A DNA stretch of 55,555 bases, from positions 1 to 55,555 of the forward strand of contig CAIYWI010000142.1 in assembly GCA_903929885.1 (NCBI GenBank). Direction: 5' to 3'. Position 1 is the stretch's first letter. Every line of letters starts with the position of its first letter. This DNA is from an uncultured Phycisphaerales bacterium (GTDB taxonomy: Bacteria > Planctomycetota > Phycisphaerae > Phycisphaerales > UBA1924). Below, piece after piece: positions 6,585 to 14,839 of the stretch. The notes beneath the pieces were generated by a model that worked only from the letters and a program-made list of their open reading frames with translations, did not search any database and had not been told where the DNA came from. The position numbers were made by a program, and so were the translations under genes.

Positions 6585-8543
6585 TCAGCGCATCGCCGTG
6601 CCCGAGGCGGAGAACATCGCCACGCCCTCGCCGCCGTGCTCGGCCGCGAACCGGCCCAGCGCCAGGTCGTGCGCCGCGTGGTACGCCCGGCCCAGCCGCG
6701 ACCAGTCGAACTCCCACGAGCGGCGGTCCACCTCGTTGCGCAACGCGATGCGGTCGCGGCGTTCCTGACGGACGAACCGCATCATGTATTGCGTCAGGTC
6801 GTGCGCCGCGTCGTTGAACGAGCGGCCGCGGCGCTTGAGCACCGCCAGCCCGTGCGACTCGCTGCCCGGGTCGGTCTCGAGCACGTAGCGGCCGAAGCCC
6901 GCCAGGTCGCTGCTCACGCTCGGCACGCCCATCGCCGCACACTCGAGGGGCGTGTACCCCCACGGCTCGTACGCCGACGGGAAGAGCCCCAGGTGACACC
7001 CCCGCACGAACTGGTCGTACTCGATGCCCCACAGCCGGTTCGTCGGCGTGATGAAGTCGGGCGAATACACCACCTTCACCGGGTCGTGCTCGTGGTTGAT
7101 GAGCCCCAGATACCGGATCTGGTTCAGCACCGGATCGTTCTGGTCGTCCTCCAGGATGTGCGTCACCGCCATCGGCAGGCAGTGCTGCTTGAGCGCGGTC
7201 TGCGCCCGGCGATACCGCAGCATCCAGTACTCGTCGATCAGGTCGTCGAGGTGCAGTCGCCCGCCCGCCGCCGCCCGCGCGAAGAGCCGCTGCCCCACGC
7301 CCTCGGTGATCTTCTGGCACACCTCCGCCAGCTCGTTGAGCACCCCGCGTTTTTCCATCGCCAACGGGTTGATGCTCTTGGTCGGCCGGCGCGACACCAG
7401 GAAAAACACCACCGTCTTGCCGAGGTTCGCGCTCTTGAGCTCGGCGTTGAGTCTCGCCATCGACTCGAGGCACAGGTCGAAACCCTTGTTCCTCGGCTCG
7501 TATCGCCCCGAACTGAAGAAGTAGAGCGTCCGGTCGAGGTCGAACGAGTACGACGGGAAGAAGTGCCCCATCGCGAAGCGGTGCAACTGCTCCTTGTACT
7601 CGCCGTGCAGCCGCTGCTGGTCGTGGCCCGCGTTGTACAGGCCGATCGTCAGCCCGTTGGGAACCACCACGTCGACCGGGCGGCCCAAGAGGCACGCGCA
7701 CTCCTCGGCCGTGATCGACGACACTGTCGTGAAGACGTGCGAGCCGTGGGCGCACGCCCGCTCGATGGCGTGCTGCGCCGTGATGTTGAACCGCTTGGCC
7801 TCCGCGCCGTCGTCGAGATACTGCAGGATGTCGTAGAAGTTGTCCCGCGAACTGGCGATGTAGCGTCCCAGGATCGTCGCGTGCGTCGTGAAGACGATCG
7901 ACACCGGCAGCTTCCGCCGCCGCACCTCGGGAATCGCCAGCCCGCCCATCCACTCGTGGAAGTGCGCCACGATCGGCGCGGCCCCGCTCGACCAGTTCTG
8001 CTTCGCGTACGCCGTCCGGTGCTCCGCGAGCGCCTGCAGCAGCCGCGTCGTCGCGTCGGCGAACGTCACCACCGGGTCGATCAGCCCGTCCTGCGATGGC
8101 AACTCGATGCGGTGATGATCCCAGTACCGATACTTCGCCTCGTTCAGCCGCTCGTGCCCCTGCCAGTGCTCGATCAGCATCACCCGCGGCCGCCCAGGCA
8201 CCATCCACCGCCCGTAGCGGACCACCAGCCCCTGCTCGCGCAGCGTCGTGATCACCTTCGCGATCCACGCCGGCGGCTTGACCTCCTCGAACTCCACCGC
8301 CGCCGCCTTCGCGTCGTACGGCCCGATCAGGCAATACCGATCCGCCCACCGCTGCACCATCAGCGGGGCCTTGCTCCGAAGCACCTGATAGATGCCCCCG
8401 ACCTGGTTGCACACCTCCCACGCCACCTCGAAGAGCATCGGGCCCTGCGGCGGCGGCGGCGGCGGCTCCCCCGACGAGATCACCGCAGCCCCCGGCGTGT
8501 AGTCGCGACTGGCAGGATCGTTCTGGAGGGATCGCTCTGACAT
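6585..8543 (-). CDS. glycogen synthase, eukaryote-like family GT3
   Basis: This 652-aa protein matches the fungal/animal glycogen synthase family (GT3), not the bacterial GlgA family (GT5). It would extend alpha-1,4-glucan from UDP-glucose. After a Pro-rich N-terminus comes FEVAWEVCNQVGGIYQVL, the GT3 nucleotide-sugar loop, then KAPLMVQRW and LIGPYD. The catalytic C-terminal region, about residues 515-540, contains FPSAYEPWGYTPLE with the E-x7-E pair. Near the C-terminus an Arg-rich helix (RQERRDRIALRNEVDRR) corresponds to the region where yeast Gsy2 binds glucose-6-phosphate. The ATG at 8543 is chosen because a TACGCT box lies 10 nt upstream; a GTG 24 nt further up lies beyond that box. Confidence 0.88.
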   Translation of the reverse strand: MSERSLQNDPASRDYTPGAAVISSGEPPPPPPQGPMLFEVAWEVCNQVGGIYQVLRSKAPLMVQRWADRYCLIGPYDAKAAAVEFEEVKPPAWIAKVITTLREQGLVVRYGRWMVPGRPRVMLIEHWQGHERLNEAKYRYWDHHRIELPSQDGLIDPVVTFADATTRLLQALAEHRTAYAKQNWSSGAAPIVAHFHEWMGGLAIPEVRRRKLPVSIVFTTHATILGRYIASSRDNFYDILQYLDDGAEAKRFNITAQHAIERACAHGSHVFTTVSSITAEECACLLGRPVDVVVPNGLTIGLYNAGHDQQRLHGEYKEQLHRFAMGHFFPSYSFDLDRTLYFFSSGRYEPRNKGFDLCLESMARLNAELKSANLGKTVVFFLVSRRPTKSINPLAMEKRGVLNELAEVCQKITEGVGQRLFARAAAGGRLHLDDLIDEYWMLRYRRAQTALKQHCLPMAVTHILEDDQNDPVLNQIRYLGLINHEHDPVKVVYSPDFITPTNRLWGIEYDQFVRGCHLGLFPSAYEPWGYTPLECAAMGVPSVSSDLAGFGRYVLETDPGSESHGLAVLKRRGRSFNDAAHDLTQYMMRFVRQERRDRIALRNEVDRRSWEFDWSRLGRAYHAAHDLALGRFAAEHGGEGVAMFSASGTAMR

Positions 8544-8553
8544 GGTCGGCCCA

Positions 8554-8559
8554 AGCGTA
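8554..8559 (-). promoter_or_regulatory. putative -10 box (TACGCT)
   Basis: On the minus strand TACGCT lies 10 nt before the glycogen synthase ATG at 8543. It argues against the longer GTG start at 8567. Confidence 0.38.
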
Positions 8560-8583
8560 TGGACCACCCGCGCCCCGACGCGA

Positions 8584-9078
8584 TCACCCCGGCGCCGACT
8601 CCATGCCCTCCAGTCGCAAGAGCACCCGCTTCCTCCACACCCCCCCCGAGTAGCCCGCCACCGACCCGTCCGCCCCGATCACCCGGTGACACGGCACAAG
8701 GATCGGCACCGGGTTCCGACCGTTCGCCGCCCCGACCGCCCTCGCCCCGCCCCGCACGCCCACCCGTGCCGCCACGGCCCCGTAGCTCATCGTGGTTCCG
8801 TATGGAATGGTCCGCAAGACATCCCACACCCGCCGGGCAAAGGGCGTGCCCTCGCCTCCCGTGGGCACCGTGAAGTCCCGCCGCTCGCCGGCGAAGTACT
8901 CCCTCAACTCCCGCATCGCCCACGTCAGCACCGGGCACGACGCCTCGCGGCCGGAAGGCGGGTCGTCCAGAAGATCCAGACGCACGATGGCGGAACCATC
9001 GCTCCACGCCCGTGCAACGCCCACCGGCGTGGTGATCCACGCCGCCGACAAGGCCTGGGCCCCGGCCGGCTCGCTCAC
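8584..9078 (-). CDS. ogt: methylated-DNA-[protein]-cysteine S-methyltransferase
   Basis: This 164-aa protein is an O6-alkylguanine-DNA alkyltransferase, a suicide repair enzyme that moves the alkyl group to its own cysteine. The active site reads VPCHRVIG with Cys130 as acceptor. The DNA-binding helix-turn-helix is seen in [15 protein letters not shown], and [11 protein letters not shown] is the canonical Asn hinge. The C-terminal [15 protein letters not shown] is also family standard. The GTG at 9078 overlaps the stop of the DUF3299 gene as GTGA, so translation is probably coupled. It is the last gene of the ABC-DUF3299 minus-strand run, an unusual operon for a DNA repair protein. The symbol ogt rather than adaB or mgmt is by similarity only. 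Confidence 0.93.
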   Translation of the reverse strand: MSEPAGAQALSAAWITTPVGVARAWSDGSAIVRLDLLDDPPSGREASCPVLTWAMRELREYFAGERRDFTVPTGGEGTPFARRVWDVLRTIPYGTTMSYGAVAARVGVRGGARAVGAANGRNPVPILVPCHRVIGADGSVAGYSGGVWRKRVLLRLEGMESAPG

Positions 9079-10007
9079 GTGCCGCCGTCGTCCCCGAAGG
9101 AGGGCTTGAAGTCGCCGAACTCCATCGTGTACAGGCCCACCAGCCAGTCGCCCACCACGTACGGCTTGATCCCCATCTTGCCCACCACGCCGCCCACCGT
9201 CGCGAAGCGGTCGTCGCCCACCACGGTCTTGTTGAGCGACGCCTCGATCGCGTCGTACGGCGTCGGCGGGACGCCGATGCAGCACCCGTCCCACTGGTTG
9301 AGCATCAGCAGCAACTCTCGGGGCTGCTGCATGTTCATCGGAAAGGCGATGTACCCCCCGAGCTTCACGTACTTCTCGTGCAGGAAGGCGATCCGCTGCG
9401 GGATCTTCTTCTTGCCCGAATGAGGGTCGAAGTCCTGGTCCACGCTCGTCAGCAGTTCCCACGTGACCTCGTAGGGCTTCTCCAGTGTCCCCTCGCCCTT
9501 GACGGTGTACCGATCGTCCAGCACCGTCGTGCCGTCGTCCTTGCGCTCCACCTTCCCCGCCATCACGTCGTACGCGCCGATCTTCCCGACGCTCTCGCCC
9601 GTGGACGCGGCCGCCGCGGCCGTGTCGGTCGGGGAACTCTCGACGGGCGACGAAGCGGCAGTCGGAGCAGCCGGGGAGGTCTGGGTCGGGGTTGCGCTGG
9701 CCGCCGGAGTCGTCGGCATCGGCGCAGGGTCGCCAGCCGCGGCGGGCTGCTCCGGCACCGTCACCGTGGGCGACTCGACCACGGCCGCGGGTTCGGAGGC
9801 CTTGGCCGCTTCAGGCCCAGCCGCAGGGGCCGGCGCAGGAGTCGGAGCGGAGGTCGGGGCGGGCGTCGACTCGAGCGGCGGCGGGGTGGAAGGACGTTCC
9901 GCCGGCGGCGGCGGGAGCGGCGCGGGCGGGCCGCTCATCAGCGTCGAAAGGCTGAACACCACGCCGCCCACGGCCAGCAGCGAGAGGATGATCCAAAATG
10001 CCCGCAT
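9075..10007 (-). CDS. DUF3299 domain protein with N-terminal membrane anchor
   Basis: This 310-aa protein has an N-terminal hydrophobic segment ([18 protein letters not shown]) that is either a signal anchor or an uncleaved signal. A long Pro/Ala/Thr/Ser-rich linker follows (about residues 25-145), then a globular C-terminal domain. The C-terminal domain has the DUF3299 features I recognise: the YIAFPMN strand, [19 protein letters not shown] with a Cys-Cys pair, and a [13 protein letters not shown] end. It would face the periplasm. The function is unknown. The ATG at 10007 has a strong AAGGAG 7 nt upstream. It lies 69 nt after the FtsX-like permease and its stop overlaps ogt, so it probably works with the ABC transporter. 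Confidence 0.8.
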   Translation of the reverse strand: MRAFWIILSLLAVGGVVFSLSTLMSGPPAPLPPPPAERPSTPPPLESTPAPTSAPTPAPAPAAGPEAAKASEPAAVVESPTVTVPEQPAAAGDPAPMPTTPAASATPTQTSPAAPTAASSPVESSPTDTAAAAASTGESVGKIGAYDVMAGKVERKDDGTTVLDDRYTVKGEGTLEKPYEVTWELLTSVDQDFDPHSGKKKIPQRIAFLHEKYVKLGGYIAFPMNMQQPRELLLMLNQWDGCCIGVPPTPYDAIEASLNKTVVGDDRFATVGGVVGKMGIKPYVVGDWLVGLYTMEFGDFKPSFGDDGGT

Positions 10008-10076
10008 GCAAGACTCCTTGGGCCGCGGCGCCTGCCCGCCGCCGACCCGGTGCAATCGTTCGCACGTTCCGGCCGC

Positions 10077-11393
10077 TCAGCCGATCGGCCGCAGGTGGTC
10101 GCACACCGAGGTTCGGTAGGCCTTGATCGCCGGAATCACGCCCGCGAGCGTCGAAAGCGCCACCGTGCCCACCGTCACCAGCACCAGGAAGGCCGGGGTG
10201 AGTTCGGGCCGCACCACCAGGCCCAACTGGTCCTTCATGAACATGGCCGCCACGTGCGAGCCGGCCCATCCGAGCACGATCCCCGCCGCCGCACCCATGA
10301 GGCCGATCAGCGTCGACTCGGTGACCACCAATCCGAAGACGCGCACGCCGCTGGCGCCCAGCACGCGCAGCACCGCGATCTGTCGCCGCCGCAGGTCCAT
10401 CGAGTTGTAGAGGGCCAGCATGATCGCCACGCCGCTGCCGACGAGCACGGCGACGGCCACGGCCACGAAGAGCCGGTTGACGTTGCCGACGATGAGGTCG
10501 AGCTTGCGGATCTCCGAGAAGGGGGCCGCCACGTTGATGGTCGTGTCGCGTCGCAACTGGTCGAAGACCTGCTGCAGGTTCGCCGGCGTGTCGGAGCCCT
10601 CGCGGGTCACGAGTCGCAGGTAGACGCCCGTGATCTTGCGATCCTCGTCGGTGAGGTCCGCCGCGGTCACCGCGTGGTCGTGGTGATCGTGATCGTGGTC
10701 ATGAGCCTGTCCTGCCGCCTGCTCCTTGGCGTGATCCTTCTCGAGGCGGTCGAGCGCGTGGATCAGCCACGAACTCTCGAGGTTGGTGAACAGGGCGCGG
10801 TCGTGGCTGCCGCCGGTGGGCTTGAGGATGCCCACCACCTTGTAGTCGAACTCGTCGTGCACGTGCCCGCCGTCGCGCGACGATCCCGTGCCGTGCGTCA
10901 GGTGAATCACGTTGCCCACCCGCAGCCGCGTGCGGGCCGCCGCCTCGGCGCCCAGCACCACCTCGAAGTTGGCCTCGAAGAACCGTCCGTCGCGAAGGGC
11001 CCAAGGCTCGCCCGGGTTGGGCTTGAACTTCGTGAAGAACTCCGGCGTGGTCGCCAGCACCGGCTGTCCCAGGAAGCTGTCGCCCTGCTGGATCGGCACC
11101 GCGTACGCCCACGGCGCCTGCTTGGCCAGTTGCTCGTACCGCGCCAACGGCAGCGGACGCCGGGGCGGGTTGGCGTAGAAGATGCCGTTGAGCACGGCCA
11201 CCAGCGAACTGTCCTCCGCCGTCACCAGCATGTGCATGTCGCCGCTGCCGCGTTCGAAGGCCTTCCTTCCCGATTCTCGCATCGTCAGCAGCACCAGCAG
11301 CAGCGCCACCGGCACCGCCACCGTGAACACCGTCGTCGCCGTCGAGAAGAGGCGCGACGAGAGGGATCGAAGGATGATCGTCCAGTCGGTCAT
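10077..11393 (-). CDS. FtsX/MacB-like ABC transporter permease
   Basis: This 438-aa protein has the four-helix topology of FtsX/MacB/LolC-type permeases. TM1 lies at about residues 17-38, a large extracytoplasmic domain follows, and three helices are at the C-terminus (NRLFVAVAVAVLVGSGVAIM onward). MacB-type permeases act by mechanotransmission, moving lipoproteins, peptides or metal-related substrates, rather than by ordinary uptake. A run HDHDHDHHDH at about residues 231-240, in the extracytoplasmic loop, looks like a metal-binding segment. The gene is 18 nt downstream of its LolD-like ATPase and 69 nt before the DUF3299 protein. The family is firm; the substrate is unknown. Confidence 0.87.
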   Translation of the reverse strand: MTDWTIILRSLSSRLFSTATTVFTVAVPVALLLVLLTMRESGRKAFERGSGDMHMLVTAEDSSLVAVLNGIFYANPPRRPLPLARYEQLAKQAPWAYAVPIQQGDSFLGQPVLATTPEFFTKFKPNPGEPWALRDGRFFEANFEVVLGAEAAARTRLRVGNVIHLTHGTGSSRDGGHVHDEFDYKVVGILKPTGGSHDRALFTNLESSWLIHALDRLEKDHAKEQAAGQAHDHDHDHHDHAVTAADLTDEDRKITGVYLRLVTREGSDTPANLQQVFDQLRRDTTINVAAPFSEIRKLDLIVGNVNRLFVAVAVAVLVGSGVAIMLALYNSMDLRRRQIAVLRVLGASGVRVFGLVVTESTLIGLMGAAAGIVLGWAGSHVAAMFMKDQLGLVVRPELTPAFLVLVTVGTVALSTLAGVIPAIKAYRTSVCDHLRPIG

Positions 11394-11411
11394 GGTCCGC
11401 TCCCGGCTCGC

Positions 11412-12065
11412 TCAGAGGTCCTGCACCCGCGTGAAGCGGCTCCACATCGACGGATCGTGGCTCACGCACAGCAGCGCGGCGCCCCGCTCGCGGCATGTCG
11501 TCTGGATCAACTCCATCGCCTTCGCCGCGTTCTCCGGATCAAGGCTCGCCGTCGGCTCGTCCGCCAGCACCAATGCCGGCGCACACGCCACGGCCCTCGC
11601 CACCGCCACCCGCTGCTGCTGCCCCACGCTCATCCGCTCCACCGGCGCATCGAGTCGCTCGAGACCCAGATGCTTGAGCAGTTCCGTTGCGCGACGCCGC
11701 TGCTCGCCCGCGCCCTCGCCCGCGAACAGCAACGCCGCTTCCACGTTCTCGAGCGCGGAGAACCCCTGCAGCAGGTTGAAGGTCTGGAAGATCATGCCGA
11801 TCGTCCGTCCCCGGAACCGGTCCCTGGCCGCCCCCCGCATCGCGTGAATCGCCTCTCCGGCCACCAGCACCCGCCCCTCCCGCGGCTCCATCAGGCCCGC
11901 GATCAGGTTCAGCAGCGTGCTCTTCCCCCGTCCGCTGCCCGCCCGCAGCAGCAACTGCTCTCCCCGCTCCAGTCGCAGCGAGTTCACGTGAAGGCGAAAG
12001 TCGCCCTCCCCGTTCCCGTACCGGAAGGAAAGGCCGTCGATCTCAAGGGCAGGCGTCGTGCTCAC
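11412..12065 (-). CDS. LolD/MacB-like ABC transporter ATP-binding protein
   Basis: This 217-aa single-domain ATPase would drive the downstream FtsX-like permease. Walker A reads GSGRGKST near residues 42-49, with Arg where many have Ser or Ala. The Q-loop is MIFQTFNLLQGFSALENV, typical of LolD/MacB. The signature is MSVGQQQRVAVARA (Val instead of the usual Gly at the third position), and Walker B is LVLADEPTASLD. The start is GTG at 12065, preceded by a TACAGT box 8 nt upstream. It is the first gene of the ABC-DUF3299-ogt run. Confidence 0.9.
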   Translation of the reverse strand: MSTTPALEIDGLSFRYGNGEGDFRLHVNSLRLERGEQLLLRAGSGRGKSTLLNLIAGLMEPREGRVLVAGEAIHAMRGAARDRFRGRTIGMIFQTFNLLQGFSALENVEAALLFAGEGAGEQRRRATELLKHLGLERLDAPVERMSVGQQQRVAVARAVACAPALVLADEPTASLDPENAAKAMELIQTTCRERGAALLCVSHDPSMWSRFTRVQDL

Positions 12066-12073
12066 GATGCAGC

Positions 12074-12079
12074 ACTGTA
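12074..12079 (-). promoter_or_regulatory. putative -10 box (TACAGT), leaderless type
   Basis: On the minus strand TACAGT lies 8 nt before the GTG at 12065, at the head of the ABC-DUF3299-ogt operon. No ribosome binding site is visible. Confidence 0.4.
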
Positions 12080-12168
12080 GCGGAGAACGCCCCGTCCTGT
12101 TCGCGAGGTCGCCCGCCCCGGGGATTCACCCGGGCCGGCGATGCCGCATGTCCGACCCCGCGGGTCGA

Positions 12169-12174
12169 TACGCT
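12169..12174 (+). promoter_or_regulatory. putative -10 box (TACGCT), leaderless type
   Basis: TACGCT ends 5 nt before the ATG at 12180 of the binding lipoprotein. This is the shortest spacing of this kind in the window and supports the ATG at 12180 over an earlier in-frame start at 12141. Confidence 0.4.
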
Positions 12175-12179
12175 CGGCC

Positions 12180-13226
12180 ATGTCCTTCCCCGTCGCCCCG
12201 CGGTTGATCGCGCTGTTGGTCGCACCCGCGGTTGCCATGACGCTTGTCGCCTGTTCCGACCGCTCGCGACCGTCGGTGACGCTCTACACCTCCTGCGATG
12301 CCCCAGTCGCCACCGAGGTCGTCGCCGCCTTCGAACGCGAGACCGGCATCGACGTGCGGCTCGTCACCGACACCGAAGCCACCAAGACCACCGGCCTCAT
12401 CCAACGCCTGATCGCCGAACGCGAACGCCCCGTCGCCGACGTCTGGTGGTCCAACGAACTCCTCGGCACCGCGCAACTCGCCTCCCTCGGGCTGCTCAGC
12501 CCGTCGCCCGCTCCCGACTTCGGCGGCCAATGGCCCGAGCATCTTCGCGGCCCCGAAGGTCTCTGGTACGGCCACGCCCTCCGCACACGCGTCATCGCCT
12601 ATCGAGTCCATCCCGGCCTCGACCGCGACGCCGACGTGCCCCGCTCGCTCGCCGCCCTGACCCTTCCCCGGTACAAGGGACGCGTCGGCATGGCCCGCCC
12701 GCAGTTCGGCACCACCCGCATGCACATGGCCGCGCTCGTCGCCATGCACGGCGAACCGGTCGTCGAGGCGTGGCTGATCGCCCTTCGCGACAACGGCCTG
12801 CGATTGCTCGACGGCAACGCCGCCGTCGTCCAGGCCCTCGCACGAGCCGAGATCGACGTGGGCCTCACCGACTCCGACGACGCCCTGGTCGCCCGAGACC
12901 GCCAGTGGCCCGTCGAGCATCGTCTCGAGGATCCCGCGGCCCCGCTCCCCGAAGGCGCATCGCCGCTGCCCGCCTCCGGAGCCGTCATCATTCCCAACAC
13001 CGTCGCCATCATGGCCAAGGCCCCGCAGCGGCCGCTCGCCGAACAACTCGCGGCGTTTCTCCTCTCGGCTCGCTGCGAACGCCTCCTCGCGGACTCCGAC
13101 GCCAAGACCATCTCGATCCGCGACGGCACGCCCTTGCCCGCCGCGGCGACGCTCGATCCCGCCTCGCTCATCGACGCCATCCCGCGTACCGATGCCCTGG
13201 TCCGCAAGGTTCTCGGGCCGACCTGA
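12180..13226 (+). CDS. extracellular solute-binding lipoprotein, iron(III)-type
   Basis: This 348-aa protein is a family 1 extracellular solute-binding protein of the FbpA/FutA/2-aminoethylphosphonate group. It has a lipoprotein signal peptide ending in the lipobox LVAC with Cys25. The mature start SVTLYTSCDAPVATEVVAAFE resembles the beginning of Fe(III)-binding proteins, followed by DVRLVTDTE and ADVWWSNE. Internal GASPLPASGAVIIPNTVAIM matches the hinge of this group. No permease or ATPase of the Fbp type is adjacent; the divergent ABC genes are of the unrelated FtsX type. It may partner a transporter elsewhere or act as a sensor protein. Confidence 0.85.
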   Translation: MSFPVAPRLIALLVAPAVAMTLVACSDRSRPSVTLYTSCDAPVATEVVAAFERETGIDVRLVTDTEATKTTGLIQRLIAERERPVADVWWSNELLGTAQLASLGLLSPSPAPDFGGQWPEHLRGPEGLWYGHALRTRVIAYRVHPGLDRDADVPRSLAALTLPRYKGRVGMARPQFGTTRMHMAALVAMHGEPVVEAWLIALRDNGLRLLDGNAAVVQALARAEIDVGLTDSDDALVARDRQWPVEHRLEDPAAPLPEGASPLPASGAVIIPNTVAIMAKAPQRPLAEQLAAFLLSARCERLLADSDAKTISIRDGTPLPAAATLDPASLIDAIPRTDALVRKVLGPT

Positions 13227-13256
13227 CGTCGCCTTCACGCTCGCTGCGTCCCGAAA

Positions 13257-13273
13257 TGCCCGACCGCCGGGCA
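13257..13273. terminator. short hairpin after the binding-protein gene
   Basis: TGCCCG at 13257-13262 and CGGGCA at 13268-13273 form a perfect 6-bp stem with a 5-nt loop, 31 nt after the stop at 13226. There is no U-tract, so termination is plausible but weakly supported. Confidence 0.35.
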
Positions 13274-13369
13274 CGCGCGGACGCATCGTGCGGCCTGTGA
13301 CGGCGTCGCGGCGTCCATCGGGCCGCGGGGCTTCAATGGGTGGACCGTTCGGGCCGATGTCGAACGCAC

Positions 13370-14833
13370 GTGTCCCAGTCGTCCTTCCCATACCAGAAGT
13401 ACTTCCACATCAGGAGCCGTCGCAGCCTGATCGGCGCGATCCTCGCCCTGCAGGCCGTGGTCGTGGGCTGGGGATGGTGGGGCACGATGCAGTTCACGCG
13501 CACCTCGCTGGTCACCAAGATCCGCACGCAGGTGATCGACGAGAACGCGCGAGCGGTGACCTATCTGTCGAACGCGGTCGCGGCGATCGTCAACACTCCC
13601 CTCCGCGAGGGAACCAAGGGGTGGGAGGATGCCAAGCGCATCGCCCAGAACCTCAACCGCCCCGGCCGCACCAACATGGCGATCATCGCCGCCGCCGGGG
13701 GCGCGATCATCCCTCGCGGCGAAATGGGGCGAGAGTCCCCGATGTTGGACCTGAGCCCCGGCCAACTCGAATCCACGACCGTCACGCTGCTGCCCGGCCG
13801 CGAAACCGTGGCGTTGACCGACCTCAGGCCCGGGGCGGTGCTCGTGGGCGAGGCCGACTGGCTCGGCGAGGCCGCGTACATCGCCGTGCTCGAGAACTCC
13901 GACCTTGGCGCCAAGTTCATCGCGTCTCAGGCCCGTTCGGCGGTGGCTCACGCGGAGCGACAGTTCGCCGACACCGTCTTCTTCTACGCGGGCATGGCCG
14001 TGCTCCTGGTGCTGGCCATCACGGGCGTGGGCCTCACCTTCATCGTCAACGGCTACGACTCGACGCTCATGCGATTCAATCGGATGCTCGAGGGCGAGGT
14101 CGAACGCCGCACGCGTCAGGGCCTGGCCATCCGCAACGGCCTCATCTTCGGTCTCGCCAAGCTCGCCGACTATCGCGACACCGACACCGGGCGACACCTG
14201 GAACGCATCTGCCGCTATTGCGAGATGCTGGCCACGCAACTCGCCTCCAAGCACGCCGAGATCGATCGCGCGTGGATCGATCGCCTCAAGCTGGCGAGCT
14301 CGATGCACGACATCGGCAAGGTCGGCATCCCCGACCACATCCTCCTCAAGGCCGGTCCCCTCGACACCGACGAGCGAGCCCAGATGGAGCTGCACGCCAC
14401 CATCGGCGCCGACACGCTCATCGCCATCCGCCAGCACGTGGGCGACGACGAACTGCTCAACATGAGCGTGCAGGTCGCGCTCTGCCACCACGAGAAGTTC
14501 GACGGCACCGGCTATCCCTCCCGCCTGTCGGGCGAGGAGATTCCCCTCGCCGCCCGCATCGTCGCGCTCGCCGACGTCTATGACGCCCTCACCAGCAAGC
14601 GCGTCTACAAGCCGCCGATGACCCACGACCGGGCCGTGGCCATCATCAGCGAAGGCCGAGGCCGCCACTTCGACCCCGTCGTCGTCGACGCCTTCCTCGC
14701 CGTTCACGCGCAGTTCGACCAGGCCCGCGTCAGTCTCCAGGCGGCCGACGACGACGCCGAACGCCCCTTGCTCGAGAACTCGCTGGCCCGAGCCCGCAGC
14801 GCCCATTCGTTCCGCATCTCGCGGGCCGCTTGA
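13370..14833 (+). CDS. HD-GYP domain phosphodiesterase with membrane sensor
   Basis: This protein of about 487 aa is a membrane-bound HD-GYP phosphohydrolase, a class that degrades cyclic di-GMP. TM1 (SLIGAILALQAVVVGWGW) is near residue 17. An extracytoplasmic region of about 165 aa resembles a degenerate sensor, and TM2 (FYAGMAVLLVLAITGVGL) follows. The catalytic domain holds GRHLERICRY, HDIGKVGIP at about 313 and HHEKFDGTGYP at about 373, so the HD and GYP motifs are intact, then LADVYDAL. I prefer the GTG at 13370, where the TM-proximal sequence begins; a GTG at 13340 is possible. No promoter box is obvious. It converges with the M20 amidohydrolase, 6 nt apart. Confidence 0.88.
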   Translation: MSQSSFPYQKYFHIRSRRSLIGAILALQAVVVGWGWWGTMQFTRTSLVTKIRTQVIDENARAVTYLSNAVAAIVNTPLREGTKGWEDAKRIAQNLNRPGRTNMAIIAAAGGAIIPRGEMGRESPMLDLSPGQLESTTVTLLPGRETVALTDLRPGAVLVGEADWLGEAAYIAVLENSDLGAKFIASQARSAVAHAERQFADTVFFYAGMAVLLVLAITGVGLTFIVNGYDSTLMRFNRMLEGEVERRTRQGLAIRNGLIFGLAKLADYRDTDTGRHLERICRYCEMLATQLASKHAEIDRAWIDRLKLASSMHDIGKVGIPDHILLKAGPLDTDERAQMELHATIGADTLIAIRQHVGDDELLNMSVQVALCHHEKFDGTGYPSRLSGEEIPLAARIVALADVYDALTSKRVYKPPMTHDRAVAIISEGRGRHFDPVVVDAFLAVHAQFDQARVSLQAADDDAERPLLENSLARARSAHSFRISRAA

Positions 14834-14839
14834 CGCCGG

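Noticed and set aside
10671..10710. Repetitive GTGATC/GTGGTC stretch as a simple repeat or regulatory element
   Set aside because: It is the codon pattern for the HDHDHDHHDH run of the permease, so coding explains it.
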